Source: Clostridiales bacterium (GTDB taxonomy: Bacteria; Bacillota; Clostridia; Oscillospirales; Oscillospiraceae). Taken from it: a stretch of DNA of 64,000 bases. Positions 44,020 through 52,426 of the stretch are shown piece after piece. The first letter of the stretch is position 1; every line of letters starts with the position of its first letter. The position numbers and the translations under genes were made by a program. The notes under the pieces are model-generated. The model ran no database searches. It was not told the DNA's origin and saw only the letters and a program-made list of their open reading frames with translations. The stretch spans positions 98,675-162,674 of the forward strand of contig JAJUHC010000002.1 in assembly GCA_029268065.1 (NCBI GenBank). The letters are read 5' to 3'.

Positions 44020-45090
44020 ATGGCGCCTAAGTATTACGAACTCTCCAATGTCCTTATGGAAAAAATTCGCGCAGGGTACTATCCCGTCGGCAGCAAGCTT
44101 CCTACCGAAGCGGAGCTTTCGGCACACTACAACGTGAGCAGGCAGACGATCCGGCTTGCCCTGTCCGTGCTTGTCCAAAAGAAAATTATAGAAAAAAGGC
44201 AGGGCAGCGGAAACAAAGTGGTTTCCGCCGGACTTGAAAATGAAGTACGCAGCGTCGCCATAATAGCTTCGAACACAAAGGACTACATATTCCCCTCGAT
44301 ACTGCTCGATATTCAGGCCGTATTGTCAAAAAGCGGCTTTTCTTCTCATATTTTTGCCACCAACGGCAGGCTCGGGCTGGAGCGTGAGGCGCTCCATCAG
44401 GTTCTGCGGCAGCCGTTCTCCGGGGTGCTGGCCGAAGGGCTGAAAACCGCCCTCCCGAATCCCAATGTCGATTTATATCAGCGCCTTATTAAAAATGGTA
44501 TACCCCTGGTCTTTTTCCATTCCGGCTACGAGGAGCTCGCCCAGGTCCCCTGCGTCTGCGACGACAATTACAACGGCGGCTATCAGCTTGCACGTTACCT
44601 GATTTCGAAGGGACACGACTGCATAGGCGCGGTTTTGAAAAGCGACGATATCCAGGGCCGCCAGCGCTACCACGGCTACGTTTCAGCTATGCAGGACGCG
44701 GGTCTTTCGGTGCCCGACGAGAAAATACTCTGGTACTCCACTGAGGACCGGAACGCCGTAATCGAACGGCATGACACGACCCTGCTCCGAAGCTTTGCAA
44801 AAAGCCGTCTCGAAGGCTGCACGGCGCTAATAATGCACAATGACGAAATGGCTTATTTCATGATGCTTGTACTGCTCGACGCAGGATATGACGTACCGGG
44901 CGGTATCTCCCTTGTCAGCTTTGACAACAGCTTTTACTGCGGCCTTTCGCCCGTTCCGCTCACCTCTTTGAGCCATGATTCCGCCCAGCTGGGCACAGCG
45001 GCGGCGGAGCATCTGATAAGCGTCATGAACGGCAGGCAGGCCGCCTCGGTCTCCGTACCGTGGAAGCTTATCGAACGGCAGAGCGGCTGA
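44020..45090 (+). CDS. GntR-type regulator with LacI-like sugar sensor (AraR-like)
   Basis: The 356-residue protein has an N-terminal GntR winged helix (YYELSNVLMEKIRAGYYPVGSKLPTEAELSAHYNVSRQTIRLAL, about 4-70) and a periplasmic-binding/LacI type sensory domain from about 80 on, with DNYNGGYQLARYLISKGHDCIGAV and GGISLVSFDNSFYC. This is the AraR layout, a repressor released by a sugar. ATG 44020 follows GGCAGGAGGGG; the frame extends 43 codons upstream without support. It is divergent from the sugar importer, its likely target. Confidence 0.88.
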   Translation: MAPKYYELSNVLMEKIRAGYYPVGSKLPTEAELSAHYNVSRQTIRLALSVLVQKKIIEKRQGSGNKVVSAGLENEVRSVAIIASNTKDYIFPSILLDIQAVLSKSGFSSHIFATNGRLGLEREALHQVLRQPFSGVLAEGLKTALPNPNVDLYQRLIKNGIPLVFFHSGYEELAQVPCVCDDNYNGGYQLARYLISKGHDCIGAVLKSDDIQGRQRYHGYVSAMQDAGLSVPDEKILWYSTEDRNAVIERHDTTLLRSFAKSRLEGCTALIMHNDEMAYFMMLVLLDAGYDVPGGISLVSFDNSFYCGLSPVPLTSLSHDSAQLGTAAAEHLISVMNGRQAASVSVPWKLIERQSG

Positions 45091-45103
45091 AGAGGGGCGG
45101 CTT

Positions 45104-45529
45104 ATGATACAGCAGAGCATTTCGCCCATATACGACGAATACCTGGAGCAGCTTCAAAAGTCTTCACGGGAAAACCGCCTGAGCGCCCTGACACGGCTAT
45201 TGACGGGGAGGCATGACGAGGAGCATCTTATGGCTTTTGACGCCCGCCTAAAGGACCGTCTCAGCGTCCTCGCCTCTCAGAATCCCGATTCCCGGGACGT
45301 GCGGGAGCTTTCGGAATGGATGCTCGGAAAGGCGGAAGCCTGTGCGGACTCGCCTTATATCAAATACTCGTTCACCGCGGTTTTGAGGCATCTTATTCCG
45401 CTTACATCCTTTCTGATCCCGGCAGACGCCGCTTTTCTCGCCGCAAGGTTTGAAAAGGCCTTCCCGCGGCGGGAACGCTTTCCCGCCCTTCGGGATCTTA
45501 TAGCAAGCCTGAACGAAAAATGCAGATAA
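45104..45529 (+). CDS. Hypothetical protein downstream of the sugar regulator
   Basis: I do not recognise this 141-residue protein. It is helical and charged, with no signal peptide, membrane helix or Cys motif apart from two isolated Cys residues. ATG 45104 follows GAGGGGCGGC, 13 bases after the GntR-type gene, so the two are co-transcribed. Codon use is like that of its neighbours. It may be an accessory to the regulator, but nothing proves that. A terminator at 45538 follows. Confidence 0.6.
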   Translation: MIQQSISPIYDEYLEQLQKSSRENRLSALTRLLTGRHDEEHLMAFDARLKDRLSVLASQNPDSRDVRELSEWMLGKAEACADSPYIKYSFTAVLRHLIPLTSFLIPADAAFLAARFEKAFPRRERFPALRDLIASLNEKCR

Positions 45530-45537
45530 AACACATC

Positions 45538-45566
45538 AGGGAGCCGGCGCATATTTCCGGCTCCCT
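45538..45566. terminator. Bidirectional terminator
   Basis: GGGAGCCGG and CCGGCTCCC form a 9-bp stem with a 9-base loop between two convergent transcripts. Confidence 0.75.
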
Positions 45567-45587
45567 TGTTCTTTGTCCTCAAATTGT

Positions 45588-46628
45588 TTAATAGGCCCTT
45601 TTCTCTATCGTCTCGTAGGTGATTGTAAAGCAGTCGAACCAGGTTTCCTCAAGATAGGAGATCTTTTCAACGCTTTTCCCCTCGCTCAAGTCCCGAATGA
45701 TCCTCGCTACGTGCGGTCCTTGAAGAGGATTGCACTCAACGTTGAGGCTTATCTTTCCGGAGAGGCATTCGCTGAGCCCCTCGGAGGTGGCGTCGAAAGA
45801 GATCACTATCACTCCCCCGTTCAGTATGCCGCATTTAAGTCCCGCCTCCTCCAAGGCCTTAATCGCCCCGAAGGCCTCGCTGTCGTTTTCGCAGTAGACA
45901 ACGTCTACGTCCCTTGTTTTCTTGAGGATGCGGCTCATGACCTCATAGGCCTTCGGCTTTATGAAGTCGCCGCTCTCCTGCGCGGTCAGCTCCCAGTTTG
46001 GATGACTTCTGATACCCGCCTCCAGCGCCGCGGTCCTCCCTATCTGCGCCGAAGATCCTATCGTCCCCTGGATATTTACGATGTGCACAGTCCTCTTGTC
46101 GCGCCCGTGCTTCTCCAGCGCCGCTTCAAGCCATGCGACCGCCGTCTGCCCCTCCTTGAGGAAGTTTGAACCGACATAGGCGGTGTACAGGTCGTTGTCA
46201 GCCACCCTCACCATTCTGTCCACTACTATCACCGGAATGGCGGCCCTCCTCGCCTCGTCCAGGACAGAATCCCAGCCCGTCTCTACCAGCGGAGCCAGCA
46301 CTATGTAATCCACCTTCTGCTGGATGAAGTTTCTTATGGCCCGTATCTGATTTTCCGGCTTCTGCTGGGCGTCGTCATAAATCAGCTCGTACCCGTTCTT
46401 TTCGCTGAGCGCGTTCTTCACGCTTTCAGTATTTGCGACGCGCCACACGGACTCGGCGCCGGTCTGAGAAAACCCGACCTTGATTGTTTTGTTCCTTCCC
46501 TCGGGGACTGCGGGGGAAGGGCCGCCTTTCGGCGCGGTGGTTCCGGAGGGAGCCTCGGCGCGCTCAGAGCAGGCTGCAGCGCCGACAATCAGGGCTAGCG
46601 CCATAATAACGGCAACCGTCTTTTTCAT
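45588..46628 (-). CDS. Second YtfQ-like sugar-binding lipoprotein, partner of a sensor kinase
   Basis: The 346-residue protein has a lipoprotein signal (lipobox VGAAAC) and the same fold as the importer's binding protein: IKVGFSQTGAESVWRVANT, AIRNFIQQKVDYIVLAPLVETGWDSVL, VIVVDRMV and NIQGTIGSSAQIGRT. Its ATG overlaps the stop of the sensor kinase gene (ATGA), and no transporter gene is attached. In Clostridium, XylFII is a binding protein that signals through the kinase LytS instead of a transporter; this gene fits that pattern. ATG 46628; the frame extends ten codons upstream. Confidence 0.88.
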   Translation of the reverse strand: MKKTVAVIMALALIVGAAACSERAEAPSGTTAPKGGPSPAVPEGRNKTIKVGFSQTGAESVWRVANTESVKNALSEKNGYELIYDDAQQKPENQIRAIRNFIQQKVDYIVLAPLVETGWDSVLDEARRAAIPVIVVDRMVRVADNDLYTAYVGSNFLKEGQTAVAWLEAALEKHGRDKRTVHIVNIQGTIGSSAQIGRTAALEAGIRSHPNWELTAQESGDFIKPKAYEVMSRILKKTRDVDVVYCENDSEAFGAIKALEEAGLKCGILNGGVIVISFDATSEGLSECLSGKISLNVECNPLQGPHVARIIRDLSEGKSVEKISYLEETWFDCFTITYETIEKRAY

Positions 46629-48076
46629 GACACTCCCTTCCCTTCCTCCCGAAGCCACATCGGAATCCTTAGCCTTATCTGAGTGCCCTCTCCCTGCGCG
46701 CTGAAAATGTCGAATATTCCGTAGTCCTCGCCGAACATGAGCTTCAGGCGCTTGTGTATCGCACGCATTCCGAAGCCCAGCTCGCTTCCGTTCCTAAGGG
46801 CGCTTCTCAGCTCCTCCAGCCTCTTTGGAGTCATGCCGGCGCCGTTGTCTGAAACCGTCAGCACAATGCACTCTCCTTCCTGCCGCCCCGTGACCGTGAT
46901 GAGTCCCTTCCCGCGCTTCAGCTTGATGCCGTGGTACAGTGCGTTTTCCACGAGCGGCTGCAGCGTAAGCTTGGGCAGACAGTACCGGCCAAGCTCGGGC
47001 GGAATGTCTATCTTATACTCCATTACATCCCCGTACCTTATCTGCTGTATCTCCAGATAGCTGCGGATATGCTTCTCTTCCTCCGCAAGGGTGATGACGT
47101 CGTTTCCCCTGTTCATCGAAAAGCGAAAAAAGTTGGAAAGGCTGCCTACCATCTGAACCGAGCGTTCAAGGTCCCCCGCCTCTATAAGCCAGACTATCGT
47201 ATCCAGTGTATTGTAAAGAAAGTGCGGGTTTATCTGCGCCTGCAGCAGCGCAAGCTCGGCTGTCCTGCGGTGTCTCTCCTCGTCTTTATTTTTTTTAATC
47301 AGCTCGTTCAGATGCGTGACCATTCTCTCGAATCCATCGCTCAGCGCCTGAACCTCTATTTCGCTCGCCTGTATCGCCGGCTTTTCCGACAAATCGCCCG
47401 AGCTTATAACCTTAACCCGCTTTGAGAGGTCCTCGATGGGCTCGGTAATCCTGCGGCTGAGCTGCCTCGATTTTGAAACCAGGACCAGCAGAAGCAGAGC
47501 CACGAGAAGCGTTATTCCCAGCATCATCATTTCGAGCTGAAGGGTTATCGTTGACTGCAGCTTGTTCAGATGCGCCGCTTCGTAATATAAATAATCGTAC
47601 ATGTAGGTCTGCACAAGATCGGTGAGCACATATATGTTATTTTCAAGCTGCGTCTGGCGGTCCTTGTAGTTGTCGGTCCTGGAGACCTGATTGATTTTGT
47701 CCTTCAGGTTTCCGCTGAGGTTTATGACGCTTGTTATGGCGGTTACGCTGTCCTTTTCCGTGGTGGTGAGAAGCAGGCTCTTTGCGAGCCTTTCGGCGTA
47801 CTGAACCTCCTCGATCGGCAGCCCCGCCGAGTACTGGCTTTCTATTACATAATAGTACATCTTGAGGTCTATATCGGCTTTAAAATTTCTGTTGAACTCG
47901 GAAGCCGTGGTGACGTTTTTCAAAATTGCGCTGTAACGCTGGGCATACCAGAACAGTATTCCCATAACAACGACGATGACCAGCACCAGGGGTATGATAA
48001 TCACCTTTATGAGGTTTGTTATATAGCGTTCCAGGGGCAGCTTTTCGTCCTTGGCTTTTCGGCGGAACGGCTTCAC
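46625..48076 (-). CDS. Sensor histidine kinase, LytS/YesM type
   Basis: The 483-residue kinase has two membrane helices (about 22-45 and 185-203) flanking an extracellular helical domain, a HAMP segment (about 204-258) and a His_kinase domain with H285 in QAQINPHFLYNTLD, followed by the ATPase part with ENALYHGIKLKRG and DNGAGM. The start is GTG 48076, overlapping the regulator's TGA. The helical external domain is the likely contact for the binding protein encoded downstream. Confidence 0.92.
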   Translation of the reverse strand: MKPFRRKAKDEKLPLERYITNLIKVIIIPLVLVIVVVMGILFWYAQRYSAILKNVTTASEFNRNFKADIDLKMYYYVIESQYSAGLPIEEVQYAERLAKSLLLTTTEKDSVTAITSVINLSGNLKDKINQVSRTDNYKDRQTQLENNIYVLTDLVQTYMYDYLYYEAAHLNKLQSTITLQLEMMMLGITLLVALLLLVLVSKSRQLSRRITEPIEDLSKRVKVISSGDLSEKPAIQASEIEVQALSDGFERMVTHLNELIKKNKDEERHRRTAELALLQAQINPHFLYNTLDTIVWLIEAGDLERSVQMVGSLSNFFRFSMNRGNDVITLAEEEKHIRSYLEIQQIRYGDVMEYKIDIPPELGRYCLPKLTLQPLVENALYHGIKLKRGKGLITVTGRQEGECIVLTVSDNGAGMTPKRLEELRSALRNGSELGFGMRAIHKRLKLMFGEDYGIFDIFSAQGEGTQIRLRIPMWLREEGKGVS

Positions 48077-49686
48077 CTCTTTCCGCCTCCCCGAAAGTCC
48101 CTTGGCGTGCAGCCCTGGGTTTTTTTAAAGATATAGCTGAAATAATGCGGATCCTTGTAGCCGACGGCGCCGGCAATATCGGAGCTTCGCTGTTCCGTCT
48201 GCCTGAGGAGGCGCCGCGCCGCCTCCATGCGTTTCTGTGTCAGGTACTCGACAAAGGTCTGGCCTACCTCCTGGCTGAAAACGGCGCTGAAATAGCTCGG
48301 GCTTATGTTAAGCTCCTTCGCAACGGCATTGAGGGAAATGCTGTTTTCGCAATAATGCGCGTCAATGAAATCCAGAGCCTGCGCGAGAAGATCGCGGTAG
48401 TGCTTTCTTGACTCGCGCTCCCTTATTTCCAGCGCCTTTTTCAGTATGTGGCGGATGTTGTCCTTAGCCGCGGCAGGTTCGGTATCCTTAAGCCTTGTAC
48501 GCAGCTCCTGGGTCATAAAATCGTCGCTGCCGCAGCCCATAGACTCGACAAACTCAACGGTTTTGAGATAAACGGCCATCTGAAAATACTGGCAGAACAT
48601 ATTAGAATTCATGGCCTCGTCGCCGTTTTTCCCCAGAAGCTGAGCCAGGAAGGAATCCACCTCGTCCGGCGTGCCGTCCGTCAGAAACTTCTTGACAAGC
48701 TCCGGATCCACGCTGGAGATGGCGCTGTTCGCCGAGCTGCTCCTTTTCCAGTTCTCGAGGCTTTCGGCTGTCAGAACGCGCTCGTTTGGGCAGACATGGC
48801 GGTAGGAAATGATTTTGTTGGCCTCAAAGAAGCATTCCGGAATAGCACTCAGGCGCGGAACCTGCCGCCCCGCCGCAACATGCCACTCCACTTCCCCCTC
48901 GTATTCCTCGCAGCGCCGGCAGATGTTTTCTATACAGTTCGAGGTGCGCATCTCTATCTGAGCGGGGGCTCCCTTTACCATTACGACGTACGTGGTTACG
49001 TTCCATCTGAAGAGCAGGTATTCGGGACACGCAAGGAAAAACTGCATCAGCTTTTCCTGAAGGGAGGCAAGGGCGTCCGTATATCGGTCCGGATTTTCGC
49101 CTCCGCGGCTTATTGCGCTGAGATACAGCATCACTATGTTGTAGCTCTGCGCGTCGATGTCGAGATTCAGCTTCCGCGCGGTTTCGTATATCTCCTTCAC
49201 GGGCATTTCCCCCGCTGTCAGCTTTTCAAAAAACAGCCGCCTCGAATACTGCTCGTACTCCTGCGCTTCCAGCAGGAACTGCTTCAGATAATTCTTCTGT
49301 CCGGCTTCATTTTCCATCTTTTTTCTCAGCTCGTTTAAGACCTCAATCATCTTGGCCTTGGTAACGGGCTTCAGAAGATACTGTTCGACTCCGATATGTA
49401 TGGCCCTCTGGGCGTAGGCGAAATCGTCATAACCGCTTATGATCGCAATCTTCGTATTCGGGAGCTCCCTCCGCACAAGCTCGCTGAGGGCAAGCCCGTC
49501 CATGAACGGCATGCGTATATCGGTGATGAGCAAATCCGGCTTCATTTCCCTTATCATAGGCATGGCCATTTCACCGTCCGCCGCGTCGCCTACATAGGTG
49601 AAACCGTACTGCTCCCAGTCGATATTGTTGCGGAGGCCCTCGCGCACGACTATCTCGTCCTCAACCAAAAACACCTTGTACATCAT
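48073..49686 (-). CDS. Response regulator with AraC-type output (YesN-like)
   Basis: The 537-residue protein has a receiver domain (about 3-122) with phosphoacceptor D56 in LLITDIRMPFMDG, a long middle region, and a C-terminal AraC helix-turn-helix pair (CENSISLNAVAKELNISPSYFSAVF and SSDIAGAVGYKDPHYFSYIFKK, about 435-535). YesN-type regulators activate nearby sugar-uptake genes. The likely target is the importer at 38.6-43.5 kb. Two ATG codons are adjacent (49686 and 49683) after GGGGCG; either may be used. Confidence 0.92.
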   Translation of the reverse strand: MMYKVFLVEDEIVVREGLRNNIDWEQYGFTYVGDAADGEMAMPMIREMKPDLLITDIRMPFMDGLALSELVRRELPNTKIAIISGYDDFAYAQRAIHIGVEQYLLKPVTKAKMIEVLNELRKKMENEAGQKNYLKQFLLEAQEYEQYSRRLFFEKLTAGEMPVKEIYETARKLNLDIDAQSYNIVMLYLSAISRGGENPDRYTDALASLQEKLMQFFLACPEYLLFRWNVTTYVVMVKGAPAQIEMRTSNCIENICRRCEEYEGEVEWHVAAGRQVPRLSAIPECFFEANKIISYRHVCPNERVLTAESLENWKRSSSANSAISSVDPELVKKFLTDGTPDEVDSFLAQLLGKNGDEAMNSNMFCQYFQMAVYLKTVEFVESMGCGSDDFMTQELRTRLKDTEPAAAKDNIRHILKKALEIRERESRKHYRDLLAQALDFIDAHYCENSISLNAVAKELNISPSYFSAVFSQEVGQTFVEYLTQKRMEAARRLLRQTEQRSSDIAGAVGYKDPHYFSYIFKKTQGCTPRDFRGGGKR

Positions 49687-49886
49687 TACGCCCCATTTTT
49701 AGAATTGATCGTTCCTTATGCCTTTAAAGCAATGATATTATATCACGCCCCGCGGTTCAACTATATTTTTACTCCTCCGCAGACGTAAAGCGCAGACCAG
49801 GGCGCCCTCCCCGCAGACCGTCACTCCCTGCATGGCACGGCTGCCCAAAGCCCCCATATCGCTTATCCGTGTCTGGCTTTTTGAAA

Positions 49887-51062
49887 TCAGAGCATCAGGC
49901 GGTATATTTCGGAAACGTCCTTTTCATTAAGCTCGGCGAAGCCCCCGATAGTGCCTTTTCGCCCATTGCCCCAGCAGGCTGTGTGCGCCATTTTGCCTAT
50001 ATCTTCCTCCTTCGCGCCGAGCTGCGCGAAGTTTGTGGGCATCCCTATTGATTTAAGGAACCGTCGGAACGCCTCTATCCCCGCCTTCGCGGTATTTTCC
50101 GGGCACGCGAAGTCCATTTGACAGCCCCATACGCGGACCGCAAGCTGCGCGAAGCGCTTTATGTCGCGGTTCATATTGTAGCGCATCCATGCGGGGAAAA
50201 CAACGGCGAGGCCCGCTCCGTGAGCGCAGTCGTAAAGCGCTGAAAGCTCGTGCTCCATATCGTGGCTCGCCCAATCCTGTGTCCTGCCGACGCCGCAGGA
50301 ATTGTTGTGCGCCAACATTCCCGCCCACATTACGTTTGCCGCCGCCTCGTAGTTTTCGGGTTCGTTGACCGCCCGCGGTCCCTCTCGGAGCACGGACAGC
50401 AGCAGGCCTTCAATGAGCCTGTCTGTCACCTCGACCTCCTCGGTCGTCGTAAAATAGCGTTCGAGCAGGTGTGACATTATGTCCGTCACCCCGCAGGCGA
50501 CCTGATACCTCGGCAGCGTCTGTGTCAGAGCCGGGTTGAGAATCGAAAAAACGGGCCTGAGCACATCCCCGTGCGCCCCCCTCTTATACATGCCGTTTTC
50601 ATTCGTAATCACGGAATCGGGCGAGCCCTCGCTGCCCGCCGCGGCTATGGTAAGCACGGTTCCTATCGGCAGAGCCTCCGTTACGGCTTTCCCCTGATAG
50701 AAATCCCAGAAATCGCCGTCGTACAATACGCCGGCTGCTATCGCTTTGGATGAGTCTATCGTGCTGCCCCCTCCGACCGCAAGCACAAAATCGACCTTTT
50801 CCCTACGGCAGAGCTCTATCCCCTCGTAAACCAGCCCGCTTCTCGGATTCGGCTTAACCCCTCCGAGCAGGACATATCCCAAGCCCTCCCCCTCGAGAGA
50901 AGCCTTTACCCTGTCAAGAAGTCCGGAGCGCACAGCCGAATTTCCGCCGTAATGTATAAGCACGCGGCTCCCGCCGAAACGCCTTACATATTTACCGGCG
51001 TTTTTTTCCTCGTCCCTGCCGAAAACGAAATAAGTTGGAGAGTAAAATGTGAAGTTATTCAT
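49887..51062 (-). CDS. Iron-containing alcohol dehydrogenase (BdhA/YqhD-like)
   Basis: The 391-residue enzyme resembles clostridial butanol dehydrogenases: NFTFYSPTYFVFGRD N-terminus, GGGSTIDSSKAIAAG cofactor motif, and metal ligands in VTDIMSHLLERYF (Asp and His), HDMEHELSALYDCAHGAGLAVVFPAWM (two His). It reduces aldehydes with NAD(P)H, probably NADPH as in BdhA and YqhD. ATG 51062. It stands as a single gene; the 200-bp gap after it holds no supported gene. Confidence 0.9.
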   Translation of the reverse strand: MNNFTFYSPTYFVFGRDEEKNAGKYVRRFGGSRVLIHYGGNSAVRSGLLDRVKASLEGEGLGYVLLGGVKPNPRSGLVYEGIELCRREKVDFVLAVGGGSTIDSSKAIAAGVLYDGDFWDFYQGKAVTEALPIGTVLTIAAAGSEGSPDSVITNENGMYKRGAHGDVLRPVFSILNPALTQTLPRYQVACGVTDIMSHLLERYFTTTEEVEVTDRLIEGLLLSVLREGPRAVNEPENYEAAANVMWAGMLAHNNSCGVGRTQDWASHDMEHELSALYDCAHGAGLAVVFPAWMRYNMNRDIKRFAQLAVRVWGCQMDFACPENTAKAGIEAFRRFLKSIGMPTNFAQLGAKEEDIGKMAHTACWGNGRKGTIGGFAELNEKDVSEIYRLML

Positions 51063-51136
51063 AATCGTTTCCTTCTTTTCTCAGTTTTTGATTTTATTAT
51101 ACAGCAGTTTTGCGCATAAGAAAACCAAAATATTAA

Positions 51137-51164
51137 CGGCGCCATATCGCCCGATATGACGCCG
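51137..51164 (-). terminator. Terminator of the efflux operon
   Basis: CGGCGcCATATCG and CGATATGaCGCCG form a stem of 13 (one mismatch) with a tight loop; a T-rich stretch follows on the minus strand. It separates the TolC-like gene from the dehydrogenase. Confidence 0.7.
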
Positions 51165-51287
51165 AACAGGCTGCTGAAAAACCTAGATTCAAAATCGATA
51201 TAATACGAAAAAGACCGTTTTTCCAGCGGCGGCGGCAAGGGAAAAACACATCGTCCCGCGCAGCCCTTCGCCCCGGGGCCGAGGACC

Positions 51288-52394
51288 TCACTCGGAGGAC
51301 TGCTGCCAGACTCCGCCCAGCATCGCTTTGTAGTTATAATGCGCCGAGGAAAAGGCAAGGCGCGCGAGCTCGAGCCTTTTTCCTTCGGACAGATGCTGCG
51401 ACCTCGTATTTTCAAACTCCAGACGGCTTATGATTCCAAGCCCATATTTCAGCTCCGCATACTTAAAGCTTTCTCCGCTGAGCCTGTAAGCCTCCTCGGC
51501 ATTTTTAATATCCGACGCCGCGTACGAGAGCTTTTGGTAAAGCGCTTCGAAATCTATGGGGAACTGGTCGTTAAGCTTTTTGAGAGCAAGGCGCTCGGCG
51601 TCCTTTTGCGCTCCGTCGCTGTCCTTGATCTTGAGCTCCTGAATCTTTATCGTAAGGCTTGCCTTTTTTGCCGCTTCAAGGTCGGCCGAGTAGTCTATGG
51701 CGGTTAAAAGGCCCTTGGCTTCGGCGGCGGAGCAGCCCTGGAAGGCCTCGATGGTCATATCCTGCTCGCTGGCGCCGATATAAATGGCAAGCTGCGTTTT
51801 CAGTCTGGACAGGCTGTCCTCTATCGTTTTCACCGAGCTTTTGAGCTTGTCAAGAGACTGGGCAAGAGTATTGGCCTCGAGCTCTGTTCTGAGCCCAAGC
51901 TCGGACATTTTTCCCAAGGCGGCGGTTTCCCGTGCCAGCCGCTCCGACTCCGAGGTCAAAAGAGCAAGCTGAAGCTGCGTACTGTAATACGCCGTCAGCA
52001 TGGACCTTCCGCCGAGAGCGACCTGCCTCTTAGTGAGCTCGGAGGACAGCTCCGCGCTCTCCTTTCCTTCGTCTGAAACCTGCTTCGGAATCAGCGTCTG
52101 CAGCGTCAGATTGCCGTAAAGCTTGGTCATGGGATCGCTGGAGCCCACCAGCTCCCAGGCGGAATGTATTGAATCCTCAAGCTCGCGAATGTCGTGGTAA
52201 AACGCCTCCATCTTTTTGACGGCGATTTTCGAATTTATATTGCCGGAGTAGGAGAGCTCGTATACGCTGTCCATGTTTACTGAAACCGGCGCCGTTTCCT
52301 CGCCGTCTTCGGCATGCGAGGGAACGCTGAAAAGCGTGGCGGCCAAGCAGAGGCTCAGCGCTATCGATATGCTCTTTTGGATAGGCTTTTTCAT
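51288..52394 (-). CDS. TolC-like coiled-coil secreted protein
   Basis: The 368-residue protein has a Sec signal (about 1-28, cleavage near SHA) and long alpha-helical segments typical of outer-membrane efflux proteins, including the TolC-type NTLAQSLDKLKSSVKTIEDSL and YKYAELKYGLGIISRLEFENT-like repeats. Two helical-hairpin repeats are suggested by similar leading segments. In a monoderm cell there is no outer membrane, so it probably serves as an extracellular stalk or wall-spanning part of the efflux pump. ATG 52394 follows GGAGATG; last gene of the operon. Confidence 0.75.
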   Translation of the reverse strand: MKKPIQKSISIALSLCLAATLFSVPSHAEDGEETAPVSVNMDSVYELSYSGNINSKIAVKKMEAFYHDIRELEDSIHSAWELVGSSDPMTKLYGNLTLQTLIPKQVSDEGKESAELSSELTKRQVALGGRSMLTAYYSTQLQLALLTSESERLARETAALGKMSELGLRTELEANTLAQSLDKLKSSVKTIEDSLSRLKTQLAIYIGASEQDMTIEAFQGCSAAEAKGLLTAIDYSADLEAAKKASLTIKIQELKIKDSDGAQKDAERLALKKLNDQFPIDFEALYQKLSYAASDIKNAEEAYRLSGESFKYAELKYGLGIISRLEFENTRSQHLSEGKRLELARLAFSSAHYNYKAMLGGVWQQSSE

Positions 52395-52426
52395 AAACAC
52401 ATCTCCAATATGTCCCTCATCTCAGT

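Noticed and set aside
49740..49856. 39-codon minus-strand frame between the response regulator and the dehydrogenase
   Set aside because: No ribosome binding site, no recognisable motif and unusual composition; the region is better seen as the regulator's upstream DNA.
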